DNA from: Owenia fusiformis
Lineage: Eukaryota > Annelida > Polychaeta > Sabellida > Oweniidae
Direction: 5' to 3'
Assembly: GCA_903813345.2 (NCBI GenBank)
Contig: CAIIXF020000790.1
Span: 167,822 to 231,821 of the forward strand
DNA: 64,000 bases
In this document: positions 29,041 through 41,489 of the stretch, in pieces
Layout of the letters: each line of letters starts with the position of its first letter
How positions within the stretch are numbered: position 1 is the first letter of the stretch
The notes under the pieces: generated by a model
Told to the model about the DNA's origin: nothing
Database searches by the model: none
The model's input: only the letters and a program-made list of their open reading frames with translations
Made by a program: the position numbers and the translations under genes

Positions 29041-31150
29041 TTTTAAAAAATGTGAAGCAATCAATCCATCGAGTAATGTTCATGGAAATGCACAGAAAAT
29101 ACTTTTAAGACAAGAACATGGGATTGAAAATCCAAAATTGTTTCTGTACATAGAAATTACACATCGCACAAATCTGGGGAAATTAGCGTAACATTATGGC
29201 GTTAAAATACCAAAACAAAACAATGGGCAGTGTATGGCGCAAATAGCTATATAACATCAAAAACGATGAGTTGTACATTTTGTCAAGTTAATTCAACCTT
29301 AAAGTAAAATAAGATATCCTTATTCAATCCTAATAAAATTCACAGAGTAACAAAATCTCAAGGACAATATTTCTAAAATGTTTTTGAATTAAAAAAAACA
29401 GTCAGAAAATTTACTTGAAGTTTTAGTAAAAATTGATATGCATGGAATTTGAGGTAAAAAATATATGCATTACATTTTATCAAGTCTCGTAAATCAGCTC
29501 TTATTTTAATATCATTGGTAAAATCCACGAACCAGGTATTGTTTCGCAAGGACAATATTGTGCAATTAATTTTTATTCAAATCATACCTTAATTAGAAGG
29601 TTAAAAAAACATTAACATTTTGCTCATCCCCTTTGCCTTCAAAGCCTTACACAATTTTGAAAATATTAAGAGCATTCAAGTAAGAAATTTTGAATTGCAG
29701 CCATCACACAATTATGAGGTAATGAATGCACATGGTCCATTGAACAAAATGTGAAATGTTAGTGGTGTCCTGTTATTATTTTAAAAGTAATCCCAATTTT
29801 AACAAACAGTGGAAAGGTAAAGTGTTACGTCTTACAACGTATTTGACGATGTCAGGATATATTTAACTTTAAAAATATGACATAAAACTTTTCAAGGAAA
29901 CATAGTATCACTGAAATGTGCATTAAAAATACTTTAAAATGATGTATGAAACACATGGTTGGTGTTTTTAATAAGGCGGGGACTAACGCTTGAAGGTAAC
30001 ATTAGCCCATATTTCTCGAATTGTCCCCGGGTCCGTGCACGTCATAAATGGAAAAATGTTGGACATTATGTAACTTAACTGGACTACCAACTATGACATA
30101 TTGTGTGAGCCTTCTAACATTGAAAGATGTCAACTATGATAGATTGGAGAATAAATTTGTAGTATGGCGAAAAAGCTACAAGCCCACCCACAGTGCACAA
30201 GAAACCCAGTCTGCAAGGAAAAATTAGGATGGTCGGATATATCGTTCAAAATAGATAAAATTATGCTCATCTGGCAACTTCTATCATTGAACATGGATAA
30301 TATGTATGAAATTATTGCTATAATGTGAATATTAGCTCATTAGGTTCCATGCATTATCACCAATAGGGAACTGTATAAAAATCACTGAAAACCTTGGCAT
30401 TCAAAATATATCATCCAAATTAACATGGAATTGAAACATAAGGGCAGTAATGTATGATAAAACTATTTGGAGATGGCGATTACAATGCATGACATACACC
30501 AACATCCGACTATATAAGAGCATTATAGAATTCTGTAAGCCTTGCATTTGTTTGGTAATGGTGTCTAATGATTGGGAACTCGTCAGAAGTGGCTAAACTA
30601 TGATGCTACTCCTCACGGGAGAGGGAAACCTAAATGCCATTAAGTCTAAGTGGGGAACATTACATGACCAGTACAACAAAAGTTAATGTAATACGCGCGA
30701 GATTGAAACTGACACCAAAAAGGGATATAATCAAAATTTTCAAGCACTGATGGTATTCCAAATAACAGCTCAAACAAAACCAAATTAGAGATCTAATTTG
30801 GGAAAGATCAAATATTAAAAACCGAAAGTTATGTAGTAATCGCAAAGGCAATTCATGCAATAGACTTCATAATTATAAGGTCATACTTGCAATTTTGTAA
30901 ATATTCATGCAGTAATGTCATGTGGGCTAATGATGAGACATTCAGGTAGCGCAGTACATTCATATATCATCTGCATTTTGCTTATCTGGCTGACATGCTC
31001 CCATCGGCCTTGGGGAAGATGGAACATGGAAAATGAAGCTTTTGTACATATACTGTTTTAATTTTTGTCATTAAAACTTCAATGTTATTGCATATTATAA
31101 TTATGTACTCTCCAATTATCTGTGGAGGTAATAAAGATATATAAACATAA
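29041..31150. other. AT-rich, no gene or element recognised
   Basis: About 2.1 kb between the two R2 copies. One diverged unit of the 26.7-28.1 kb array lies near 29060-29140. Otherwise I see no TIRs, frames or RNA genes. Confidence 0.3.
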
Positions 31151-31157
31151 CAAAAAT

Positions 31158-31981
31158 GAATAAACGCAAGGGAGCTCACACATTTCATTCTTATGCCCTT
31201 ATGGTCGCTGAGATGTCTTGCTCAAGTTCTAGACCTGTCAGCCAACTTGACAACCCCAAAAAAGGTTGATTTATCAGTCAATCGGATTAGAGGGAATAGG
31301 TGTTACAGTCAGACACACTAAAGGTACATTCATACAATTATTCACACACATAATTAGCTCAACTGTTCTTAAGAACACAGAGTGAGTGATTACAGACAGA
31401 GAGTTCGGACAGAGACTCATAAATGAATAAATGCAAGAGAGCTCACACATTTCATTCTTATGCCCTTATGGTCGCTGAGATGTCTTGCTCAAGTTCTAGA
31501 CCTGTCAGCCAACTTGACAACCCCAAAAAAGGTTGATTTATCAGTCAATCGGATTAGAGGGAATAGGTGTTACAGTCAGACACCCTAAAGGTACATTCAT
31601 ACAATTATTCACACACATAATTAGCTCAACTGTTCTTAAGAACACAGAGTGAGTGATTACAGACAGAGAGTTCGGACAGAGACTCATAAATGAATAAATG
31701 CAAGAGAGCTCACACATTTCATTCTTATGCCCTTATGGTCGCTGAGATGTCTTGCTCAAGTTCTAGACCTGTCAGCCAACTTGACAACCCCAAAAAAGGT
31801 TGATTTATCAGTCAATCGGATTAGAGGGAATAGGTGTTACAGTCAGACACACTAAAGGTACATTCATACAATTATTCACACACATAATTAGCTCAACTGT
31901 TCTTAAAAACACAGAGTGAGTGATTACAGACAGAGAGTTCGGACAGAGACTCATAAATGAATAAATGCAAGAGAGCTCACC
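31158..31981. repeat. 267-bp tandem array, ~3 nearly identical units
   Basis: The word CCTGTCAGCCAACTTGACAA starts at 31234, 31501 and 31768, so the period is exactly 267 bp. Units differ at only a few positions, for example CACACTAAAGG against CACCCTAAAGG. The unit is one R2 module, so this is a recent local amplification within an older repeat. Confidence 0.85.
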
Positions 31982-32460
31982 AACCCAAACGACCTCATGG
32001 TTACAGCATCAGCACCTAACAAAGTGTGATCATGATCTAGACAGGTCAGCATACTTGACAACACCAAAAAAAGGTTGTATCATAGGTCAATTTGATTAGA
32101 AGAAACAGGTGTTAGCTCAGACACACCAAAGGTACATTCATCATACATTCAAACACACAATTAGCTCACCGACAATATTTAGACAAACAAATAAGACTTA
32201 ATAATTTTTGGAAGGTGGGATTTTGAGAACTAAAGATAAATGAAACAAAGATAAAGACCCCAATATTGTCAATTATAACAAAAAAACACAACTAACCAAT
32301 GAGACCAAGTGGGCTACAACTTGGGAAAGTGGGAATAAAAGCACTTAAGTTTAAACAGAGATCAAGGCTCCTATACTCCAAATAAAGAAAAAATGTAGGG
32401 TATAGTAACAAATAAATATTGTTGTACGATGGCAAGTCTTTTTGGTGTTCTCTTATCATT
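31982..32460. repeat. Composite repeat block R2, copy 2 (right part)
   Basis: Continues the R2 order seen at 28600-29040, ending with GATGGCAAGTCTTTTTGGTG, the counterpart of GGCAAGACTCTTTAGTGT. With the 267-bp array it makes the second R2 copy. Confidence 0.6.
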
Positions 32461-32541
32461 AGTATTTAAGGACAATTCTGCATTCAATGTAAAAGGATAT
32501 TCTGTCATCCAAAACCCCTACCTGTGTAAATACTTCATAAG

Positions 32542-35500
32542 CACTGTTCCACAACTGGATGACTCTAACTGCAGTTAGCTTCATTCAAGATGGTGGACAA
32601 AATTCGTTCGTTTTCGATAAATCTCCAATTACAGCCAAACCAAGCTGAATCTTGATCCCAAAAGTTTCGCCATGCAAACTAATAAAGATATAATTGTAAA
32701 CAACCACAAATAAAGGCTCAAGCACCCGTGATATTAGAGAAATTGAAAGAAAACAGCTTCACTTAGAATGACTCTAACTGAAGTTAGTGATGACGTAGGA
32801 ATGAAGGTAACTGAAACGGGGAATGAAGCTAACTCAATGGGATGAATATATGGACGGCCCTGTCTGTTGTTATAAGATATCTAAATGTTATTGATTGTTG
32901 TTATTGGTTGTAGCCATTTGTATTTTGACATGGAGTGAGTTTCTATTCAATCCCATGGCCGGTGATCGTAGAAATTGGACGGAGGGGGAGCAGACAAATT
33001 CTGGTAGAAATTTCAACAAATCTGGAAAATTTACTTTTTCAAGACAAAATTTAGTTTACGATTGAATGGCCAAATGAATAGGCTTACGGTATGGTAAAAT
33101 ATTGTAAGTATTCTAGGATTAAAGCATATGATGTAAAAGGCGAAATGCCGCAAACGTCCGAAAGTCAATGTTTTGCTAGTCAAGCAAAAATGGTCTACAC
33201 GACCTGTAATTAAAAAACTTGTAAGTGACATTATCGTCACAAAATTAATGTCATTGCTGAGTAATTAAGTTCACATACGTAATATAAAAAATAATTGAAG
33301 GGGCGGAGGGGGGGGGGGGAATATTTCTATTATTCTTCTATTACTATTTTTATTTCTATTACAACTTCACGAAAATTCTTGTATTTCAAAAATGAACTCA
33401 TAAAACGTACAATGTAATATGAAGCTGGATTTTACAGCTCTGAAGAATGAAAAATGGGGAATTTTAAGTTATAGGACTTCAAGTCTAGAAACATCTCTTA
33501 TCATGTCTGATATACACATAAATGCTCCCCGATGCTCAATAAATAAATGACTTATCCATCACAGATAATCGTCACATTTTTTCAAGTAGACTAAATGAAG
33601 TGGGAAAACCGACTGCGTTCCAATCGACTGTACGACAATATATAAAGGATCATGTTCCCCCTGGGACTATTAGACATTAGTCAGTTACTGAACATGTCCC
33701 CCCATTACACTGGCGGATTAGGGGGGGGAGCCTGGGGGCCCGGCCCCCCCCCCTTGGGTGGGCCCAGAAAAAAAAAATTGGTCCCAAAAATTTTTTTGGG
33801 CCAAACAAGGCCTTCAGGCCCCAAAAAGTGGGCCTTTTTGGTCATTACTCGGCCTTATAAGGCCTTATTTTTTAATTTCAAGGCCAAATTTTGAAGAAAA
33901 TGAGCCTCAAAATCTCAAAATTTAGGCCCACTTTTGGATTTTAGGGGCCCAAAATTTTTGGCGGTCCCCTTCTTGGCGGTACCAGGCTAGGCGTATACAT
34001 GTACTGATAACATGCATACCAGCATACAAATAATTCAACAAAAGGGGTAGGCTGCATGATACATCAAGACTTGAGTGATTTCGTTAAGATAAAGTAGCAA
34101 ATGTAGGCTAATGACGTACTCTTTATCGTTATTTACGGTAGTCTAGTGTAAAACCAAACTTTCCATAAATAGGACAAATATTGTGCTTTTGTGTTATTCT
34201 ATCAACAAGCTAAATGATTTTAATTTCTTGTCTCGGGCAATACTAGCACATTGAGCTGGAATTGATAAGTAATATTCTCAGGTAATATACATTGACCTAA
34301 AAGGTTTTTACAACATTATATTCTGCATGACAATACTCATATGCGAAATCATGGGCTTTCAATAGACAAACTTTGACCGATGGCAACCAGGTAACATATT
34401 GTAAAACCTAGTTCCTCATTGAAATATCCATGGTGTATGGCTTATAGAAGAAAATCAAAACGAACCTGCCATTTCAGTTTAGTTCAGTTTCCCGTCACTA
34501 CTCATACTAATACCAACTGTAGTGGTCCAGTTAGATTTACATCCTAGGATATATCCGTGGCTTAACTTATTAGTAGCTGTTTATCTCGTATTATCCATTG
34601 TGTGATCCATTGCCAGTGTGATCTGTAGTATTCTTAACTACTGTACTATCCCTTGGAATGCACAGCCTGTGGGGTAACGAGTGCGGTTAATGTTTTCCTT
34701 AACCCTGACATGTACGCACCAACTACTTAATATTTACACAGAACAATTAACCACCAGTATCATGGGAAGGCATCATTTCACGTGGTTACATAACAAGACA
34801 AAGCCCAGTGCGTATGACAAAACGCAGTCTCTCACAAATAATCTAATTAATTAAGGAAATGTGTTCGAAGTTTAAAAAGGGAGAATAAGAAGGTGAATTC
34901 TGTCATAGGCAATAATTTAGTAAACCGTATCCACACTTATATTATTTTGATAATGCACTGAACAAATAAAAATGAACATTGCCTTTAACTGCATGTCTTC
35001 AATATTCAGGTTGTTACATCATTGTATACAATAGTGTTGCTTCACGATAAAAGAAACCCTTTTTATCCATCATTCGCTTACAATTTAGGAAGATAATATT
35101 CTCTTGTGCTATTCAAATCGGGGGGGGGGGGTGCTTTTTGATAGTTTTATTTAGAAAATCGTGCGAAAAGTGCTCAGAGTGGTGAAAACCTGCGGGAATT
35201 TTAAATAATTTCTGGCCAGGGAGGGGGAAACTACCGAACCTCCATCTTCCCCTGGTTACGGAACTGCTTATTGGTAATTTGTATAGCCCATTATAAATCT
35301 CCATTCAGTTAGAGTCATCAATGGTGAAATCTGTGTTGGAGTTAGCTTCATTATCAACCTCAGTTAGAGTCATTCTAAGTGAAGCCGTTTTCTTTCAATT
35401 TCTCTAATATCGCGGGTGCTTGAGCCTTTATTTGTGGTTGTTTTCAATTATATCTTTATTAGTTTGCATGGCGAAACTTTTGGGATCAAGATTCAGCTTG

Positions 35501-35599
35501 GTTTGGCTGTAATTGGAGATTTATCGAAAACGAACGAATTTTGTCCACCATCTTGAATGAAGCTAACTGCAGTTAGAGTCATCCAGTTGTGGAACAGTG
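32542..35599. mobile_element. 3.06-kb TIR element, CACTG ends, 5-bp target duplication
   Basis: TIRs of about 247 bp (32542-32788 and 35353-35599) differ at only about three positions and start CACTGTTCCACAACTGGATG. The flanking 5-bp repeat ATAAG (32537-32541 and 35600-35604) is exact. CAC- ends with a 5-bp duplication fit the Transib/RAG-like superfamily best; CACTA elements usually make 3 bp. No transposase frame is visible in the 2.5-kb interior, which carries a GC-rich repeat at 33709-33990 and two long G-runs. TIR identity suggests recent movement. Confidence 0.7.
33709..33990. repeat. GC-rich, G/C-run repeat with GGCC words
   Basis: Starts CTGGCGGATTAGGGGGGG, runs through long G and C tracts and many GGCC, TTGGGCC and AAGGCC words, and ends GGCGGTCCCCTT. 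It can fold extensively. The 'TGGCGGAT + G-run + GGGCCCGGCCCCCC' layout is common in non-autonomous repeats of many animals. Composition differs sharply from the AT-rich flanks. Confidence 0.5.
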
Positions 35600-35604
35600 A
35601 TAAG

Positions 35605-36699
35605 ACACATAAATTCAAAGCAAAACTATTCTATTTGTAAATCTGATGTATGTGGCTAGAAAATAGAATTTAAAATGGTAACTGAAACACTACTGACAAC
35701 TGTATGTTTATATAACTCATCTGAGTAATGTGTTGGCAGAATTCTCCATACAAAACTAAATAAAAAAAATTCTGAAGAAAAGTTCTGAACAGAAGTGAAT
35801 AGCTTCTATAATATTTGGTATTACTTGGTATTCATTAACATCATTTATGAGAATTATGCCCATCATGTCCAATCAAATAGCAGGATATGATCTCTGAGCC
35901 ATGCATGTGCAAAGAAAAATTTGAAATTGTCGAAATGGCAGTTTATTTCAGTTCAACATCAGATACTATTTAGGTTTTGCCATCCAAACTTGTAAAGAAC
36001 AATCATACAACATGAAAATTCTGAGATCAATATCAATGGCAAATGAGGCCTGGTTATAAAATTGGTTATCGAATGTGACAGTACCAACTCTCATCTTTGG
36101 GAAAACTCCATTATTTTTATTTGAATGTATTAAGACAGCATTTCAGAATTTAAATCTCAATGTAATATGCTGCAGTGGGCTTTCATGACCAATATGCCTG
36201 ATATGAAAGGAAGATCAGTTAAATAAGAATTGTACTTTTATATACTTGTTGAAATATAATATGTTTGGGACTGAAAAATAAAATTCTCTGTGCATTGTGC
36301 CTATTGACACTGTATGGTTAAGATGGGCTTCATTATAGCTTAACAAGCAAATAGAGCGCGACAATCTTGCCTCACATGGCCATCTTACCCTAGGTTCCAC
36401 TTATAAGGTTAACATTAAGCATTGAGGTAATAATTTCTGAAGACAAAGACCAATTATATGTTAATGATATAGTATTTCTCTGTGAATCGCCAAATCCATA
36501 CTTTAGTCTGTAGTCAGAATCAAAGTCAAACATCCTCCACAAGCTTTTAGATGTGGAAGCATCTTTGATTTCCATTTGGTTTTCAACTTGTACCACCGTG
36601 AGGAAGTAGGGTAATGCATGAAGTGCAAAGAGAACACTAATATTGCATAGTTAATTGTTATAATATATCAAAGGAATGTAGAATCAGGACAATGAAATT
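35605..36699. other. No feature recognised
   Basis: AT-rich, with a slightly GC-richer patch near 36290-36400. No frame or repeat could be supported. Confidence 0.3.
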
Positions 36700-36920
36700 T
36701 TTAGTGATTATTATAATTGATAGATAGATTTTTATTGATTTAAATATGAACACTGCATGAAACAAATATAATTCTCCTGGAGATATAAGTGGCCCATTCT
36801 GGCCTGAACCCAAGAATCTTGTGCCCATGGCCTGGCCTGTGAGGTCAATACCCAAGGGTGCCTGACCCAGCCCTTTTAATTTCTGGCAATATTGCAGTAA
36901 TCTGCTTGAAATGAATAAAC
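36700..36920 (-). repeat. Possible retroposon 3' end
   Basis: On the minus strand a GC-richer stretch (GGGCTGGGTCAGGCACCCTT, GGCCAGGCCATGGGCACAAG) is followed by AAATCAATAAAAATCTATCT. An AATAAA-like signal and a short ATCT tail are what a CR1-like or SINE 3' end would show. No reverse transcriptase is present. Confidence 0.3.
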
Positions 36921-38159
36921 ACAAGAAGCTCACACTGGATGGTTTGTTTAATAGCTCTGAATTCTTGCTGAAGTCAGTCTGGTCTTACTGGAGTATCTGA
37001 ACAGAAAAACTGTCATCAGAAACAAATCATCACTTTCATAATAGTTGTTTTTCTTTAGTGCATCTCTCTATAGGATCATAATGATAAAGAAACTATGACA
37101 TCTCATTTCTTCCCGTCATGGGATGACATGATATTATGGGATGACATGATATTATGTGATAAATTCTGTAATCCAAAGGAACACAGATTGAAAGGTTTTT
37201 GAGATCTTTCATCTCAACTTATATTTCATCTAATTAGAAGTAATAAACTTGAGATATAATATCATCTGTGCCTGTGCTAATATCTGATGGTAATGATTAC
37301 GATGGAATACAATGCACATTATGCAATGTATCGACATTAATGGCAATCAATTAATTACATTATAAGCATCACACTTACTGTCTGTCCCCATGTATTAGAC
37401 ACGTGTCTGTGAAACAGAAAAATGTGATGAGTATTTACATGGTGCAAACAGCTATTCGATATTGAATTAAATTATGGAAAGAATAGTTACATGATCAGTA
37501 AACAATCAAGATGGACAATCGAAATCACTTTGAAAATACTGTGTAGTTTATAGCTATTTAAGTAATATACATATTCTTCTGAATCAGATTCTAGGTAAAG
37601 AGAGATGTAAAGAATATAGCTCTGTTGATTAATTATTACATCTGTATGTGGTTTTCAGATTATTAGTAGATATTTAATGCGTACAATTTAGCTTGAATGT
37701 GGAATACTTTTTCCTTATATTTTATGCATACTTTTTAGCATGAATGTGGATCAGATGATGTTACTCTCAGAGACCAATCAAATTATGTTAATTTTGCAGT
37801 GCCTCTTAGGTGAGCTTTATGATAAGAAAAATGAAAACCCTCGTTAAATGTGCTTTATCAGTAGAGAAAGTGTTTCCATTATGTATTGTTTCATTAATGG
37901 AATATTAAATGGTCTTGGATTGTGACAATGGTTTCTATATGATAGGGGGGCACATTGTTTCCATACAAAGTAGATCATAATATTGGATATGTAATTTTGT
38001 ATAATTTGGGATCTTTTCCCTTTGGCAAACATATTTAGAAGCCAACCTAAATGTCAATCACAACAGATCGCAATTATTTAAACAATTCACTAATCACTCA
38101 CCTGCTACTGGTATCTCATGAAAAAATAGACGAAAGTGCCTGACAATAATCAGAAACTA
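36921..38159. other. No feature recognised
   Basis: AT-rich. A 19-bp unit (TGGGATGACATGATATTAT) is repeated twice at about 37117-37156. Confidence 0.3.
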
Positions 38160-38400
38160 CCAGATATTAGAAGTTATCATCAATGGAAGAAAGTTTTGAC
38201 CATTACATGATCATATTCAGATGTGCAATGTCAGATAGAGCAATAATACACAGTGTTCCAAAATATTGAACTGAAATATTTGTCATAACTTTGAGATTAT
38301 TATCGATAGAAAGACTTTATCATTGCATTATAATATTCAGGTGTGAAATGTCTGACAGAGCAATAATACAAGGTGTTCCAGAAATTGCATGGAAAGGATT
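38160..38400. repeat. 120-bp tandem duplication
   Basis: GAGCAATAATACA occurs at 38238 and 38358 and the surrounding 120 bp align as two direct copies (TATTCAGRTGTGMAATGTC, then CAATAATACA and GTGTTCCA). About 75-80% alike. Confidence 0.55.
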
Positions 38401-39967
38401 TTTCATAACTGAGAAAACATAACCAACCTTTTTCATTCTTCCAAAAATATAAACAAAAGCCAGAATGCTAAGACTATTTAGATGCTAAATTGGTTTGGAC
38501 TAGGGAAGAAAAATATATAGGCAGTAAGTACAAGAAATTCAAAATCCAGTTGTATGTTCATATGTGTGAGACTTTAGGGAAACCCTTTGTGCCAGAAATG
38601 CTTCAGAAAAACATTGCTCATGTCTAGGTGAAGAAATTGGTACTGTTAAGAATTAAAACTCAAAAATGCAGGTAGAACAAATCTTGAAGAAAAAGTCTGC
38701 AGAACAGGACATTGACATTGGGAATCTTTGAGACAAAGTCCTTATGCAGACAAGTTAACTATATACTAGATGTGAGTTGAAATAATCTTGATTTCCCTCA
38801 TTCAAAATTTAGTCAGTGATATCAAATTTGAAATCTACATGTACAATAACATCTAGGTAAGTAATTTTAGGACCTGGAGAACTACAAAGGCACAAGACAG
38901 AAAGAAGCTGACATAGCAACTGACACGAATTTCATTGTTTTACAGATTTGACATATTTTATACAACTAATGGTAGCTGGACTGATTGAATATTCTTTATG
39001 GACAAAATATACCTTACATATGGACCAAAACAGAGTTAACTATATGCTTAATTAATTCATTCACCAGCAATTTGAATGTCATTGAGTACCAAATATAACA
39101 ATATGTCTTCACTACAGAATCGATTGATCACTCACCTGCTATAGATATTGTATTATGTAATGAGATGAAAAAGAGTCCATTAGTAAAACAATCAGCAGCC
39201 AGCTGATTATTATAACTAAATCACCAATATATCTACCTGATAACATAACAATTGTACAAGTGCAGATGGAGCAATGAAATGAAAGGATCAGGAGTGACAT
39301 GAAAAATGTTTAAAATAACGAAACAAAAATGATCTCGGATAATCATATATTGTGGAATTGGATATTACACATTGTTTCTTTGTATATTAAACCATAGTTT
39401 GGTCTTTTGAAAGTTTATTTTGCTTATGACAGGTTACGGTCTAAAAATGTTCCAATTTGCTTGCTCTAATTTTTTTATTTTAATGTTTTTGGTCCTTCTT
39501 CTTTGGGACCTCTGTATACACATTCATTTCTAAAATAAGCCCCAAATCAACAACCAATGTAAAGATTTTCTGCCATTTTAAAGTGCCTTAACAGATTATA
39601 AAATCTTAGATTGCAAAAGGTCTATAATAATTCTACATGTTATTCACCTTTAAAAACATGAATAAACCTGGCATGTAAAATTACCCTAAAAATATTATTA
39701 TTGTAATAAGGGATAATGAATCAAGCTTTTGTGGAAAAACATATGGCAGGCTTCACTTGAAATGTGTTTTTGGCTTCAAGGGAACATTGGAAATCAAGTT
39801 TTGCTATTCATCAAAAGATGATCAGTAAAGGGAATTCGGGGCAAGTTGTAATCTTACGAAGTGAGGTTTACTGTTATCAAAAGTGCAAAGCTGTATCTAA
39901 AAAAATATAAAATTTCCAATAATAGGAATAGGAATGTAATTTCATCACCTTTGTGAAAATGTTCTGC
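38401..39967. other. No gene recognised
   Basis: AT-rich. The words TCACTCACCTGCTA at about 38095 and 39132 are splice-donor-like on the minus strand, but no open exon lies next to them. Confidence 0.3.
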
Positions 39968-39971
39968 TTAA

Positions 39972-40543
39972 AGGGTGACGCATATCGTTTAGCAAATCGA
40001 ACGCTCGTTTCTGGTGTTGCTCACCGTTTAGTATAAAAGGCCCGATCCCGGAATAATACTCAAGGGTTCACAGGTTTGAGGTCGTTGTGTCAACACCTCT
40101 AACTGTTATATAGCATAAGTATATTGTAGATCGTCACACATTTATAAAAGGGTGATTTTTATTTTGACAAATTAATTCCACATTTATGGGTGAAGTTTCA
40201 GGATCTTCTATTTGTGTATAATAAGGAAAAATTGGCATCTAAATTTCCCCATAACGTAATAGCACACAGCTTGGCATATGAAATATCCTACAAATGAAAC
40301 AAAGCAAGACAAACCGGTTTCTAATACAAGGATTTATATTGGCTGTTGTACATGTATTCTTTGAACGCAATCACTCTTTGGATAACGTTTTCAAAATCAT
40401 TATAAACGGATTACTTTATCTCAAAGACATTTTCAATAAACTGAATTTTACTGAACTCCCCTTATTTCTTAAAAATGGACTGATCCAGTTAATTAGCCTG
40501 GAGCCGCCATATTGTTTTTATACGGGATGCTAATCGGAACCCT
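39972..40543. mobile_element. TTAA-flanked MITE, family K3
   Basis: TTAA at 39968-39971 and 40544-40547 flank AGGGTGACGCATATCGTTTA and the imperfect inverse TAATCGGAACCCT. The TIR is only about 13 bp. Coding content is absent. Confidence 0.45.
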
Positions 40544-40688
40544 TTAAGGATGAAATACTTTTGTTCAAGGAGTTACAATAAGGCAAAACTGCAAGCTGGC
40601 CTTCATTTGGACCAAAACCTAACCATTTAAATATATAGATTTTTCATGAAATATAAAAGCTGGTCTGAAATGAACATAACTTAGAATA

Positions 40689-41481
40689 CAGGGTGTCTAA
40701 AAAATGAAACCAGCATTTAATGGCTTATTTCTCAAATTTCACAGCTACATCTGATAGTATATGAAGTCCTCTTTCTTATGCTACCAAAGTTGTCTATTTT
40801 CCTTCATGGGTGACTGAGTTTTAAGGGATTTAAGTGACCATGTCAGAAATGGGTTTGTGCCACTTTCAGCCAAGTCAATTTTACAATCATAACATAGTGC
40901 TAAGTAACAACAAACATCAGGATATTACTCTTTTACTCATTTATTCCAATTAAAAAAATTACACTTATCATATTTAACACCCCTTTTAAATCGCCATGTC
41001 CATTCAAAGTTATTATAACCCCAGTGTCTTTTAACATGACCCCCATTCTTTTCAATGCAAATGTCTGTCCTAGATCTCATTGCATGTACTGCATCCCTGA
41101 TGATGTCTCTCTGTCCCCTTAGATCCTCCACTGCTGCAACAATCCTGGTCCTTAGATCATCAACGCTTCTCGGTGATGTTTTTTAGACTTTATCCTTGAG
41201 ATAGTCCCAAAGGAAAAAGTTGCAGAATGCAAAACCATCCTGGCATAGCCATTTTAATCCCTCATTGTTAAGTCATTCATGACAGAAAAAGTGGCTCAAA
41301 CCCATTTCTGACATGGTCACTTAAAATCCATTAGAACTCAGTGAAGGAAAATAGGCAACTTTGGTATCATAAGAAAGAGAACATCATAACCTATCAGATG
41401 GTAGCTGAGAAAGTGTCCTATCATTATTCATATTTGAGAAATAAGCAATTGAATGCTGGTTTCCTTTTTTGAGACACCCTG
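40689..41481 (-). mobile_element. Mariner-like element with ~190-bp TIRs
   Basis: CAGGGTGTCTAAAAAATGAA at the left after TA, and the inverse ending GAGACACCCTG at the right. The inverted repeats run about 190 bp with small indels. The centre keeps only the C-terminal part of a transposase on the minus strand. Non-autonomous. Confidence 0.7.
40937..41180 (-). pseudogene. Mariner transposase C-terminal fragment
   Basis: Reads EDLRGQRDIIRDAVHAMR, then SRTDICIEKNGGHVKRHW, the usual end of arthropod-type mariner transposases ('…MRxRxxxCIExNGGHVE'). Upstream codons continue RTRIVAAV-like before a stop. The catalytic domain is missing. Confidence 0.65.
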
Positions 41482-41489
41482 CACTGTAA

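Noticed and set aside
33652-33894. 80-codon plus-strand frame rich in Gly and Pro
   Set aside because: It is the translation of G- and C-runs in a GC-rich repeat.
36658-36933. 91-codon minus-strand frame
   Set aside because: It overlaps a probable retroposon tail and ends in low-complexity sequence.
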